Shown: positions 1-8,185, numbered from the stretch's first letter. The stretch is 64,000 nucleotides of DNA from Chryseobacterium gwangjuense (GCF_021311115.1 NZ_JAJTNP010000006.1:248001-312000), one strand, 5' to 3'. The notes: generated from the sequence alone by a model not told the origin. Numbers and translations are program-made.

Positions 1-616
1 TATCTCCTGCATTTAAAATTTCCCAAGCAATTGTCGCTAAAGTATTTCCTGTAGTGAAAACATCATCAATCAATACAATATGCTTCCCGGAAACAGGTTG
101 GGTGATAGAAAAAGGATTTTCCGCTTCCAGTCGATGTTGTTTATTTTTCAAAGCCTGAGCTTTTGAATAATGATTTCTCTTGAGCAGGTCATGACTAAAA
201 GGAGTATTATAAAACTTCGACAACGTTTCGGTAAATAAATGCAATTGGTTGTAACCTCTTTCTTTCAGTTTTTTTGGATGTATCGGAACAGAAACTAATA
301 GATCCGGTTTTTCGTTTTTAAAATCTAATCGTTCAGTTGTCCAATCGGCTACAATTTTTCCAACATTTTCCCGACTTTTATATTTTAATTCATGAACGAT
401 TTTCCGGCTTAAATTTTCTTTTTCAAATTGCATCAAAGCAAAAGCATTCTCAGCCGGGAAAAGTAAAGCGCATTTTTCTTTAATGAAATTGTTTTGGTGA
501 TAATTAAAATGAGTAAAGTGAATGTGCTCAAAACAAAGATTGCAAACCAGTAAATGGTCGTCAATAATTCGGTTACAGTGAATGCAACGATTTGGAAATA
601 AGATATCTAAAATCAT
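1..616 (-). CDS. ComF family phosphoribosyltransferase-like protein (3' part cut by window edge)
   Basis: The reading frame runs from ATG at 616 off the left edge; 205 codons are visible and the C-terminus is missing. Near the N-terminus there are two Cys-x2-Cys pairs (C11/C14 and C25/C28), the small zinc-binding module of ComF. A typical RGYNQ segment lies in the middle, and near the visible end is a PRPP-binding loop, VLIDDVFTTGNT. ComF-family proteins are required for DNA uptake in naturally transformable bacteria, where the protein works with the ComFA helicase; in non-competent species the role is unclear. It lies downstream of the regulator at 676-2151 on the same strand with a 59-bp gap that holds an AT-only hairpin (634-651). 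Confidence 0.88.
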   Translation of the reverse strand, partial: MILDILFPNRCIHCNRIIDDHLLVCNLCFEHIHFTHFNYHQNNFIKEKCALLFPAENAFALMQFEKENLSRKIVHELKYKSRENVGKIVADWTTERLDFKNEKPDLLVSVPIHPKKLKERGYNQLHLFTETLSKFYNTPFSHDLLKRNHYSKAQALKNKQHRLEAENPFSITQPVSGKHIVLIDDVFTTGNTLATIAWEILNAGD

Positions 617-675
617 TTGTGTGTATTGAGAGACTAAAATATAAATTTTAGACAGAACACAAAAAATAAAATAAT

Positions 676-2151
676 CTACAAAATATCTTTTCTTAATTTT
701 TCAATAGAATTTTTCATGCTTGAATTAAAATGTTCCTTTTTCAACCGAACAGGTGGAGCTTGTCTTACTTCACAATCTGCAATACTGCAGGATTCACAGG
801 TTACTCCCACATTGATGGTTTTCAAAGTTGGAGATTTGATGAAATTGATTTTTTTAATAGTCTGAGAATTCAATAAAATCCCTAAACAATAACTTCTGTT
901 GCTTCCATCAGAAAACGGATTCTTCTGGGAAGTAGAGATCACCAGATAACTGAAACCCTGATCTTTATAATGTGAAATTTGGGCATCTGTCAACGTTTCG
1001 TTTTCCTTTAAGTGATACAGATTTTTCACGGCAATCCATCTTCTGCAATAATGTTCATTGGTGGCATTCGCATGTGGAGCTTGTTGATGGTTTAAGTGTA
1101 ATTCCTTTAAAATCTGAATTTTATCTGAATTTTTCTTTTTAACCAAACATAAATAAAACAGATCCTTAATTCCCAATTCAGAAGAAAGAATGTTGGTTAG
1201 TCGATAATAAAATGTTTCAGGAGAATGAGTGAAATTTTCAATTAAATTTTCGAAACTTGAGGGTTTCCAATCATTTTCTAAGAAAAATTCAGAAGTTTTC
1301 TCAATAGTTTCTTTTTTTGAGATCAGTAAAGCACCTGCAAAATAAGAAGCGTAAAAATTATTCAAAATTTCTTCAAAACTCCCAAAATCCAGCCATGAAT
1401 AAGTATTTGGACGATTTTTCAGTTCCAAAACGTTAAAGCCTATTTCTTTAGCAAGAATAAAAGTCTTTTGATCTTGCTCTAATTTTCTGTTCAAAAGCAA
1501 TAGTTTTTTCTCAGGAACAAACAAAGAACGAAGTCTATCTAAAGTTTCATATTGCTCAAAATCTTCCGATTGAATTCTGTAATTGAATTTCTCAGTCAAA
1601 ATGGTTTCTAAAATATCAGACTGTAAGTTTTTACTGATTTTCAATTGATTTTCTTCTGCAAATTGCATTACTTTTTCTTCAATTTCCGGAAAATAATTAT
1701 CATACAATTCCTGAAATGAACGCATTACAGCAAAGTAAAACCGTTCTTTTCCTAAATTATAGTTCTGTGAAATTTCAATCAGGGCATTAATAAAAGCAGT
1801 CACTTTTTTGGGAGCATCACTGATGATACTGATAAGATTGTTTTTATTGATCCCAAAAAGTTCCAGTGGAATTTCTTTGAAAAAATCTGACTGTAGAATT
1901 TCATTAAAAGGAGCTAAGCTTTTATCCAGTTTTGTGGAAACCAGATCATCAAAAGTGCAGTTCAATGCTTCCGAAAGCTGAATGATCTTATCATGTTTCG
2001 GATATTTTTTTCCGTTTTCAATTTCATTAAGATAGGACTTGGATAATCCGGTTTTCACAGCAAGGTCTTGCAAAGACCAGTTTTTCTTTTGTCTTTGCTG
2101 TTTTAGTTTCAATCCGAAAACCGTTTTGATAAAGTCGCTGTCTGAATTCAT
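676..2151 (-). CDS. XRE-type regulator of the short-chain acyl-CoA regulator family (RamB/PrpR-like)
   Basis: 491 aa. Residues about 14-70 form a classical helix-turn-helix (RQKKNWSLQDLAVKTGLSK followed by SYLNEIENGKK). A long central region resembles the IrrE/ImmA-like part of RamB and PrpR but has no HExxH. The C-terminal part carries CESCSIADC followed by VRQAPP, the cysteine signature of the short-chain fatty acyl-CoA regulator domain; in mycobacterial PrpR similar cysteines hold an iron-sulfur cluster. Known members of this family control glyoxylate and methylcitrate cycle genes in response to acyl-CoA. It is divergent from aceB-aceA, with 126 bp between them, so I infer that it controls the glyoxylate shunt here and probably its own gene. 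Activator versus repressor cannot be told from sequence. Confidence 0.85.
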   Translation of the reverse strand: MNSDSDFIKTVFGLKLKQQRQKKNWSLQDLAVKTGLSKSYLNEIENGKKYPKHDKIIQLSEALNCTFDDLVSTKLDKSLAPFNEILQSDFFKEIPLELFGINKNNLISIISDAPKKVTAFINALIEISQNYNLGKERFYFAVMRSFQELYDNYFPEIEEKVMQFAEENQLKISKNLQSDILETILTEKFNYRIQSEDFEQYETLDRLRSLFVPEKKLLLLNRKLEQDQKTFILAKEIGFNVLELKNRPNTYSWLDFGSFEEILNNFYASYFAGALLISKKETIEKTSEFFLENDWKPSSFENLIENFTHSPETFYYRLTNILSSELGIKDLFYLCLVKKKNSDKIQILKELHLNHQQAPHANATNEHYCRRWIAVKNLYHLKENETLTDAQISHYKDQGFSYLVISTSQKNPFSDGSNRSYCLGILLNSQTIKKINFIKSPTLKTINVGVTCESCSIADCEVRQAPPVRLKKEHFNSSMKNSIEKLRKDIL

Positions 2152-2173
2152 AATTCAAATATAATATTTAGAA

Positions 2174-2185
2174 GCGATTTTTCGC
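2174..2185. promoter_or_regulatory. Candidate operator 1, GCGA-N4-TCGC
   Basis: Inverted repeat GCGATTTTTCGC in the 126-bp region between the acyl-CoA-type regulator and aceB. It has the same outer arms and the same total length as the site at 2210-2221. It lies nearer the regulator start and may mediate autoregulation. Function is inferred. Confidence 0.5.
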
Positions 2186-2207
2186 ATAATAATTTTAAAA
2201 ATAAATT

Positions 2208-2223
2208 TAGCGAACGTTCGCTA
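2208..2223. promoter_or_regulatory. Candidate operator 2, perfect 16-bp palindrome
   Basis: TAGCGAACGTTCGCTA is a perfect palindrome containing the GCGA-N4-TCGC core (2210-2221). The core starts 36 bp from the first site, between three and four helical turns. It lies 18 bp upstream of the aceB -7 element, where a bound protein would touch the -33 region. It is unusually GC-rich for this AT-rich spacer. Confidence 0.6.
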
Positions 2224-2241
2224 TTTGTGAAAATTTTTATT

Positions 2242-2249
2242 TATGTTTG
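2242..2249 (+). promoter_or_regulatory. aceB -7 element (TATGTTTG)
   Basis: Perfect match to the Bacteroidota -7 consensus TAnnTTTG, 28 bp upstream of the aceB ATG and just downstream of the palindromic operator candidate. Confidence 0.6.
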
Positions 2250-2277
2250 TAATGTTGAATCACAAAATCAATAGGTT

Positions 2278-3852
2278 ATGGAAACTAAAGTTCAATTAAA
2301 AATAAAGGGACAGCAGCAGTTTGAAGAGATTTTTACTCATGATTTAATCGATTTTTTGGTGGAGCTTCATCAGAATTTTAATCCGGGAAGATTAGAACTT
2401 TTGGAAGAAAGAAAAAAGACTCAGCAAAAATTTGATCAGGGAATTCTTCCGAAATTTTTACCGGAAACTGAAAAAATACGAAATGGAAATTGGGTATGTT
2501 CTCCTCTTCCTGAAGATTTGCTGGATAGAAGAGTAGAAATTACCGGACCTGTTGACCGAAAAATGATTATTAATGCTCTTAATTCTGGTGCATCAACATT
2601 CATGGCAGATTTTGAAGACAGTAATGCTCCAACCTGGAAAAACTGTATGGAAGGACAGATTAATCTTTCAGATGCAATTAATAGAAGGATTGATTTCACC
2701 AATGAAGAAGGAAAATCTTATCAGCTGAATGAAAAAACGGCTGTGTTACTGGTTCGTCCGCGAGGATTGCATTTAAATGAAAAAAATATTGAAATCAATG
2801 AAGAACAGGCTTCAGCTTCGTTAATTGATTTTGGAATTTACTTTTTTAGAAATGCAAAGAGCTTGTTAGAAAATGGAAGTGGTCCTTATTTCTATCTACC
2901 AAAGTTAGAGCATTACAAAGAAGCCCGTTGGTGGAATGAAGTTTTTAAGTTCTCTCAAAATTATCTGGAAATTCCACAAGGAAGTATTAAAGCAACGGTT
3001 TTGATAGAAACTATTACAGCTTCATTTCAGATCGACGAAATTTTATTTGAACTAAAAGAGCACAGCTCAGGTCTGAATTGTGGACGCTGGGATTATATTT
3101 TTTCATTTATCAAAAAATTCAGAAACCTTCCCGGATTTATGGTTCCGGACAGAGATCAGGTAACGATGGCTTCTCCTTTTATGAGTGCCTATTCAAAAAG
3201 AGTAATAGAGATTTGCCATAAAAGAAATGTTCATGCAATTGGAGGAATGGCTGCACAAATCCCGATTAAAAATGATTACGAAGCCAACAGCATTGCATTC
3301 GGAAAAGTGAGAAGTGATAAAGAACGAGAAGTGAAAAACGGTCACGACGGAACCTGGGTGGCGCATCCTGCTTTGGTTTCTGTGGCAAAAAACATTTTTG
3401 ATCAGTTGATGTCTTCTCAGAATCAAATTGATAAAAAGTTTGATTATCAGATTACAGAAAATGATCTGCTTGAAGTTCCGAAAGGAGATATCACGGAAAA
3501 AGGAGTTCGTAAAAATATCAATGTAGGAATCCTTTACATCGAATCCTGGTTAATGGGAACAGGTGCTGCTGCAATTTATAATTTGATGGAGGATGCGGCA
3601 ACAGCGGAAATATCGAGAACCCAAATCTGGCAGTGGTTAAAAAATGAAGCGGTATTAAGTGACGATAGAACGTTGACAAGAGAAATGATTCTTCAATGGG
3701 AATTTGAAGAACTGGAACGTATCGAAAAATATGTCGGTTCAGAACGATTTAAAAACGGCAAATTCAGTCTGGCAAAAGAGCTTTTCAATGAATTAATTTT
3801 CTGTGAAAACTTTGCAGAGTTTCTGACTTTAAAAGCATATCCATTTATATAA
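2278..3852 (+). CDS. aceB: Malate synthase A
   Basis: 524 aa, close to the length of E. coli malate synthase A. It condenses glyoxylate with acetyl-CoA to malate, the second special step of the glyoxylate shunt. Visible signatures are TFMADFEDSNAPTWKN (about 107-122), the catalytic-site arginine in LVRPRG (R160), predicted Mg ligands E244 (VLIETI) and D272 (GRWDY), the VPDRDQVTMASPF segment (about 289-301), and MEDAATAEISR near residue 440, which holds the catalytic aspartate. The ATG at 2278 gives a normal N-terminus. It is followed after 92 bp by aceA on the same strand. Transcription is probably controlled by the divergent acyl-CoA-type regulator through the GCGA-N4-TCGC sites. Confidence 0.97.
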   Translation: METKVQLKIKGQQQFEEIFTHDLIDFLVELHQNFNPGRLELLEERKKTQQKFDQGILPKFLPETEKIRNGNWVCSPLPEDLLDRRVEITGPVDRKMIINALNSGASTFMADFEDSNAPTWKNCMEGQINLSDAINRRIDFTNEEGKSYQLNEKTAVLLVRPRGLHLNEKNIEINEEQASASLIDFGIYFFRNAKSLLENGSGPYFYLPKLEHYKEARWWNEVFKFSQNYLEIPQGSIKATVLIETITASFQIDEILFELKEHSSGLNCGRWDYIFSFIKKFRNLPGFMVPDRDQVTMASPFMSAYSKRVIEICHKRNVHAIGGMAAQIPIKNDYEANSIAFGKVRSDKEREVKNGHDGTWVAHPALVSVAKNIFDQLMSSQNQIDKKFDYQITENDLLEVPKGDITEKGVRKNINVGILYIESWLMGTGAAAIYNLMEDAATAEISRTQIWQWLKNEAVLSDDRTLTREMILQWEFEELERIEKYVGSERFKNGKFSLAKELFNELIFCENFAEFLTLKAYPFI

Positions 3853-3874
3853 ACGTGAAGATGGAAATTTCATA

Positions 3875-3944
3875 AAACTCGAATCTTATACCTCGAAACC
3901 CGAAACCCGAACCTCAAAATCTTAAACTTTAAACCCCAAATAAT
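3875..3944. repeat. Period-7 degenerate repeat filling the aceB-aceA spacer
   Basis: Read in steps of seven, the spacer resolves into ten heptamers: AAACTCG, AATCTTA, TACCTCG, AAACCCG, AAACCCG, AACCTCA, AAATCTT, AAACTTT, AAACCCC, AAATAAT. The last unit ends exactly at the aceA ATG (3945). Units mostly start with A-rich triplets and carry a C/T-rich second half. The repeat is purine/pyrimidine patterned rather than identical. Confidence 0.7.
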
Positions 3945-5225
3945 ATGAAAACAAAACAAGAACAAATCCAGGAAATAGAAAAAGACTGGCTTGAAAACCC
4001 ACGTTGGAAAGGAGTAAAAAGACCTTATACAGCCGAAGAAGTACTAAAACTTCGTGGTTCTTATAAATTAGATTACACGATTGCTACAGAGATGTCAAAG
4101 AAATTCTGGAACCAATTAAATACTCAGGATTTCGTAGCAGGATTAGGTGCTTTAACCGGTAATCAGGCAGTACAGGAAGTGGATGCCGGGTTGGAAGCGA
4201 TTTATCTTTCAGGATGGCAGGTTGCGGCAGATGCAAACTTATCCGGAGAAATGTATCCTGATCAGTCTTTGTATCCGGCGAATTCAGTGCCTGCTGTGGT
4301 GAAAAAAATAAATAATGCTTTGCTGAGAGCAGATCAGGTTCAATCGGTGAATGGGGGTGGAGAAAAAGAATATTTGGTTCCGATTATTGCAGATGCAGAA
4401 GCGGGTTTTGGTGGGAATTTAAATGCTTATGAATTAATGAAACAGATGATTGAAGCCGGAGCCGCTGCAGTACATTTTGAAGATCAGCTGTCTTCTGCGA
4501 AAAAATGTGGTCATTTGGGCGGAAAAGTTTTGGTTCCAACTCAGGAAGCGATCAATAAATTAATTTCAGCTCGTTTAGCAGCTGATGTTTTAGGTGTTCC
4601 GTCTTTAATTATTGCAAGAACGGATGCTGATGCAGCAGATTTGTTGACTTCAGATATTGATGACAGAGATAAAAAATTTGTGACAGGGGAAAGAACTTCC
4701 GAAGGATTTTATGTAGTGAAAAACGGAGTAGAGCAGGGGATTGACAGAGGTTTATCTTATGCTCCGTATGCGGATTTGATCTGGATGGAAACGTCAAATC
4801 CTGATTTGGAACAGGCGAGAAGATTTGCAGAAGGAATTCATGCAAAATTTCCGGATAAAATGCTTGCTTACAATTGTTCACCGTCTTTCAATTGGGCAGC
4901 AAGGTTAAGTGTTGATGAAATGCTTAATTTCAGGGAAGAACTGGCAAAATTGGGGTACAAATTCCAGTTTATCACGCTGGCTGGTTTCCATGCATTGAAT
5001 ACAGCAATGTTTGAATTGGCTTTAGCCTACAAGGAAAAAGGAATGGCTGGTTATTCCGAATTGCAGGAGCGTGAATTTGCATTACAAAAACAAGGATTCA
5101 GGGCGGTAAAACATCAGTCTTTTGTAGGAACCGGATATTTTGATGAGGTTCAGAATATTGTAACCAACGGTTCTTCTGCAACGGTGGCTATGAAAGATTC
5201 TACTGAGACGGCACAATTTCATTAA
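3945..5225 (+). CDS. aceA: Isocitrate lyase
   Basis: 426 aa, similar to E. coli AceA (434 aa). It cleaves isocitrate to succinate and glyoxylate, feeding AceB. The catalytic KKCGH motif is at 186-190 with active-site C188. The metal-binding segment DAEAGFGG is at 150-157, and the N-terminal [14 protein letters not shown] is typical. The Ser/Asn-rich CSPSFNW segment near residue 311 contacts glyoxylate in known structures. It is co-directional with aceB, 92 bp apart, and is probably read from the aceB promoter through the period-7 spacer, because I see no clear -7 element directly upstream. A terminator follows. Confidence 0.97.
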   Translation: MKTKQEQIQEIEKDWLENPRWKGVKRPYTAEEVLKLRGSYKLDYTIATEMSKKFWNQLNTQDFVAGLGALTGNQAVQEVDAGLEAIYLSGWQVAADANLSGEMYPDQSLYPANSVPAVVKKINNALLRADQVQSVNGGGEKEYLVPIIADAEAGFGGNLNAYELMKQMIEAGAAAVHFEDQLSSAKKCGHLGGKVLVPTQEAINKLISARLAADVLGVPSLIIARTDADAADLLTSDIDDRDKKFVTGERTSEGFYVVKNGVEQGIDRGLSYAPYADLIWMETSNPDLEQARRFAEGIHAKFPDKMLAYNCSPSFNWAARLSVDEMLNFREELAKLGYKFQFITLAGFHALNTAMFELALAYKEKGMAGYSELQEREFALQKQGFRAVKHQSFVGTGYFDEVQNIVTNGSSATVAMKDSTETAQFH

Positions 5226-5255
5226 AAGTCCCATTTTTAAATAAATTTATGGTCA

Positions 5256-5286
5256 AAGCCTTCTCTATTTCGGGAAGGTTTTGCCT
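5256..5286 (+). terminator. Rho-independent terminator after aceA
   Basis: Stem AAGCCTTC paired with GAAGGTTTT (one G-U pair), loop of about 10 nt, then a T-rich stretch. Confidence 0.6.
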
Positions 5287-5295
5287 TTTATGTCT

Positions 5296-5303
5296 TATTT
5301 TTG
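5296..5303 (+). promoter_or_regulatory. -7 element of the thioesterase gene (TATTTTTG)
   Basis: Perfect TAnnTTTG, 18 bp upstream of the ATG at 5322. It overlaps an in-frame upstream TTG (5301), which argues that the ATG is the true start. Confidence 0.55.
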
Positions 5304-5321
5304 AGTAAATATTTGAAGAAG

Positions 5322-5705
5322 ATGAGTTTGATTTTTGAAAAACAAATACAGGTTACGGAAGAACATATCGATGGAAATAATCATGTCAACAATGTTCAGT
5401 ATGTACATTGGGTGGAAGAAATTGCCGGAGAACATTGGGATTTTGTAAAACATAAAACTGAGTTTTCAGAATTCGCATGGATGCTTCTCGATCATCACAT
5501 TCAATATAAAAAACAGGTATATCTCAATGATATTATCACCATAAAAACCTATCCGAAAGCTCCTGAAGGAATTCGACAGCCGAGAAAAGTAGAATTTTAC
5601 TGCAATGATCAATTAGTGGTGGATTCAAGTACACTTTGGGTTTTGGTAGATGTGGAAACGCAGAGAATTAAAAGATTGGAAAGTGATTGGCTGGATAAAT
5701 TGTAA
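5322..5705 (+). CDS. Acyl-CoA thioesterase, hotdog fold (4HBT family)
   Basis: 127 aa from ATG 5322, the usual size for a single hotdog domain. The N-terminal part reads EEHIDGNNHVNNVQYVHWVEE, with the Asp/Asn-His-Val-Asn pattern and following helix of the 4-hydroxybenzoyl-CoA thioesterase family. The Asp-x-Asn-Asn-His region (about 15-21) would hold the catalytic acid. Such enzymes hydrolyse acyl-CoA thioesters; the substrate cannot be read from the sequence. I prefer ATG 5322 over TTG 5301 because the TTG sits inside a perfect -7 element. It stands alone between the aceA terminator and queD. Confidence 0.85.
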   Translation: MSLIFEKQIQVTEEHIDGNNHVNNVQYVHWVEEIAGEHWDFVKHKTEFSEFAWMLLDHHIQYKKQVYLNDIITIKTYPKAPEGIRQPRKVEFYCNDQLVVDSSTLWVLVDVETQRIKRLESDWLDKL

Positions 5706-5753
5706 GAGTTAGGCTTTCATAAATGATAAAGCAAATTCAAAACTCAAATTCCT

Positions 5754-5761
5754 TATCTTTG
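5754..5761 (+). promoter_or_regulatory. queD -7 element (TATCTTTG), leaderless spacing
   Basis: Perfect TAnnTTTG ending 4 nt before the queD ATG. Transcription should start at or within a few bases of the start codon. Confidence 0.65.
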
Positions 5762-5765
5762 CACT

Positions 5766-6212
5766 ATGATACGTATTACAAAAATTTTTACATTCGAAAC
5801 AGCGCATGTGCTGTACAATTATGATGGAAAATGTAAAAATATGCATGGACATTCCTATAAACTTTTTGTAACAGTGAAAGGAAAGCCGATTAATGATTTG
5901 GAGGATCCTAAAAATGGGATGGTAGTAGATTTTGGTGATATTAAAACGATCGTGAAATCTGAAATTGTAGATGTTTGGGATCATGCGGTGATGATTAATG
6001 CACTTTCTCCTCATAAAGAATTGGGAGAAGGGTTGGAAAATCAGGGACATAAAGTGATTTATTGCAGTTTCCAGCCGACTTGCGAAAATATGTTATACGC
6101 CATTGCGTCAAAAATAAAGTCGAGACTTCCAGAAGGAATTTCTTTGGCTTATCTTAAACTTCACGAAACAGAAAACTCTTACGGAGAGTGGTTTGCAGAA
6201 GATAATCAGTAA
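5766..6212 (+). CDS. queD: 6-pyruvoyltetrahydropterin synthase / 6-carboxytetrahydropterin synthase family
   Basis: 148 aa. QueD makes 6-carboxy-5,6,7,8-tetrahydropterin from dihydroneopterin triphosphate in preQ0/queuosine synthesis. The N-terminus FETAHVL supplies the first zinc histidine. GKCKNMHGHSYK supplies the catalytic cysteine and two further zinc histidines. DVWDHAVM gives the Asp-His pair, and LKLHETENSYGEW holds the conserved Glu. The ATG is placed only 4 nt after a perfect -7 element, and the N-terminus fits the family, so a leaderless mRNA is likely. The downstream lpxH starts 15 nt after its stop and is probably co-transcribed. Confidence 0.92.
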   Translation: MIRITKIFTFETAHVLYNYDGKCKNMHGHSYKLFVTVKGKPINDLEDPKNGMVVDFGDIKTIVKSEIVDVWDHAVMINALSPHKELGEGLENQGHKVIYCSFQPTCENMLYAIASKIKSRLPEGISLAYLKLHETENSYGEWFAEDNQ

Positions 6213-6227
6213 TTTAAAACTAAAACG

Positions 6228-7019
6228 GTGTTAAAAACAATCATCAATTTAGAACCTGGAAGAAAAGTGTACTTTGCTTCAGATCAGCATTTTGGTGCGC
6301 CTAATCCTAAGGAAAGCAAAGTTCGTGAAGAGCGATTTATCCGTTGGATGGATGAAATTAAGCATGATGCTCAGATTTTGTTTTTAATGGGCGATCTTTT
6401 TGATTTTTGGCACGAATGGAAACATGTAATTCCAAAAGGTTATGTGCGTGTTTTAGGGAAAATAGCTGAATTAAAAGATCGTGGAATTCATATTTATTTT
6501 TTTGTAGGTAATCATGATTTATGGATGAAAGATTATCTGGAAGAAGAAATCGGATGTACAGTTTTTTATAAAAAACAATATTTTGAAATGGGCGGAAAGC
6601 AATTTCTTTTGGCTCATGGAGATGGTTTAGGACCGGGAGATAAAGGGTATAAAAGAATGAAAAAAGTCTTCACGAATCCTGTTGCTCAGTGGTTTTTTAA
6701 ATGGCTTCATCCGGATATTGCGATGAAAATCGCATTGTATATGTCTCAGAAAAATAAAATGATTTCCGGAGATGAAGACAAAGAGTTTTTAGGGGAAGAC
6801 AAAGAGTTTTTAATTATTTACTCTAAAAAGAAGTTGGAAACCGAAAAAATCGATTATTTTATTTACGGTCATCGTCACCTTCCGATGGTTTTGGATCTGC
6901 ATGGAAAAGCGAAGTATATTAATTTAGGAGACTGGATTTCGTATTTTACATACGGTGTTTTTGAAAAAGACTTTGAACTAAAAACTTTTGAAGACAAGGC
7001 AAAAAAAATTACCCCATAA
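6228..7019 (+). CDS. lpxH: UDP-2,3-diacylglucosamine diphosphatase
   Basis: 263 aa from GTG 6228. LpxH hydrolyses UDP-2,3-diacylglucosamine to lipid X, the fourth step of lipid A synthesis, at the inner face of the cytoplasmic membrane. The calcineurin-like phosphoesterase motifs appear in order: FASDQHFG (D-x-H), LMGDLFDFW (GD), FVGNHDLW (GNHD), LLAHGDGLG (GD with His) and YGHRHLPM (GHxH). These supply the Mn ligands. It lies 15 nt downstream of queD. A short internal duplication reads EDKEFLGEDKEFL; related proteins have a similar motif there, so I take it as normal. Confidence 0.92.
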   Translation: MLKTIINLEPGRKVYFASDQHFGAPNPKESKVREERFIRWMDEIKHDAQILFLMGDLFDFWHEWKHVIPKGYVRVLGKIAELKDRGIHIYFFVGNHDLWMKDYLEEEIGCTVFYKKQYFEMGGKQFLLAHGDGLGPGDKGYKRMKKVFTNPVAQWFFKWLHPDIAMKIALYMSQKNKMISGDEDKEFLGEDKEFLIIYSKKKLETEKIDYFIYGHRHLPMVLDLHGKAKYINLGDWISYFTYGVFEKDFELKTFEDKAKKITP

Positions 7020-7152
7020 AGAGGTAATCTTCGGAACGAAAATTAATTCATTCCTGTTTTTAATCCATTTTCCGAAAATTTAAATGCAAGAATTTTACCA
7101 AAATTTACTTTAAATAATAAGAAATAGTTAAAATTTTTCATTTTTCACATAA

Positions 7153-8175
7153 GTGTTTCGTTTTGAGCTAATAATAAATTTAAAAGAATTGCGTACAATA
7201 TTTGACATACAGACAGAACAGGACTTTTTGGCTGAATCATTAAGGGTTTTTCGTTACCAATATGAGAATATTGAAGTATACAGAAATTTTGTCACTTATC
7301 TTAATATAAATCCTGAAGAAGTAACTAAGCTTGAACAAATCCCGTTTCTGCCTATAGAAATGTTTAAGAATCATACGGTGATTGATAAAAATGTGAAGAC
7401 CAATCTTTTCTTTCAGAGTTCAGGAACCACTCAGATGAATTTGTCAAAGCATTACATTGCTGATGAAAATATTTACCAGGAAAGTATTTATAAAAGCTTT
7501 GAACAGTTTATCGGGAAGCCAGGAGATTTTATTTTCCTTGGGTTGTTGCCAAGCTATCTTGAGAGGCAAAACTCATCATTGATTTATATGGTAGATTATT
7601 TAATGAAAAAATCTGCCAAACCTGAAAATGGATATTTCCTTTACAACCATTCAGACCTATTTGAATTATTAAATACGTTGAAAGATAAAAAAGTGATTCT
7701 TTTCGGAGTTTCCTTTGCATTATTAGACTTTTTGGATTATTGTCATTCCGAGCGAAGTGAGGAACCTCTGAATCTTCTTGAAAATCTGATCGTCATTGAA
7801 ACCGGCGGAATGAAAGGAAGAAAAGAAGAAATGACAAAAGATGAACTGCTGAAAATTTTAAAAGAAGGCTTTAAAACCGAAAAAATCTATTCAGAATATT
7901 CTATGACTGAGCTTCTTTCTCAGGCGTATTCTTTGGGGAATAACGAATATGATTGTCCTAATTGGATGAAAATCATGGTCAGAAATACCGAGGATCCTTT
8001 TGCCTATGAAAAAGAAGGAAGGACCGGAGCTATTAATATTATTGATTTGGCGAACATTCATTCATGTTCATTTATTGCAACCCAGGATTTAGGTAAAATA
8101 ATCGGAAATAAATTTCAGGTGCTAGGAAGGATCGACCATTCAGATATTCGGGGATGTAGCCTTCTTGTCTCTTAA
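7153..8175 (+). CDS. LuxE/PaaK-like acyl-protein synthetase family protein
   Basis: 340 aa. The sequence matches the LuxE acyl-protein synthetase type of adenylating enzyme: an N-terminal YRNFVTYLNINPEEVTKLEQ region, then FFQSSGTTQMNLSKH (ATP-binding SSGTT loop, about residue 95), IETGGMKGRK and a YSEYSMTELLSQAY segment near 255. The family activates fatty acids as acyl-adenylates; a role in polysaccharide or lipid modification is possible but not shown. The start is uncertain: GTG 7153 gives the longest frame and TTG 7189 is an alternative. A 9-residue stretch CHSERSEEP is coded by a REP-like element (7741-7767) and looks like an in-frame insertion. Confidence 0.82.
   Translation: MFRFELIINLKELRTIFDIQTEQDFLAESLRVFRYQYENIEVYRNFVTYLNINPEEVTKLEQIPFLPIEMFKNHTVIDKNVKTNLFFQSSGTTQMNLSKHYIADENIYQESIYKSFEQFIGKPGDFIFLGLLPSYLERQNSSLIYMVDYLMKKSAKPENGYFLYNHSDLFELLNTLKDKKVILFGVSFALLDFLDYCHSERSEEPLNLLENLIVIETGGMKGRKEEMTKDELLKILKEGFKTEKIYSEYSMTELLSQAYSLGNNEYDCPNWMKIMVRNTEDPFAYEKEGRTGAINIIDLANIHSCSFIATQDLGKIIGNKFQVLGRIDHSDIRGCSLLVS
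7741..7768 (+). repeat. REP-like element inside the LuxE-like gene
   Basis: Sequence begins TGTCATTCCGAGCGAAGTGA and is followed by GGAACC. It is clearly related to the intergenic copies at 11881-11908 and 11952-11979. Read in frame it encodes CHSERSEEP, a peptide string not expected in this enzyme family. Confidence 0.7.
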
Positions 8176-8185
8176 AATATAAAAT

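Noticed and set aside
634..651. CTAAAAT-ATAA-ATTTTAG hairpin between the regulator and comF
   Set aside because: A/T-only stem without a T-run; too weak to call a terminator.
6774..6812. Near-identical repeated 18-bp unit in lpxH (EDKEFLGEDKEFL)
   Set aside because: Related LpxH proteins have a similar acidic EDxxFLGEDKE motif here, so it is more likely normal sequence than a recent duplication.
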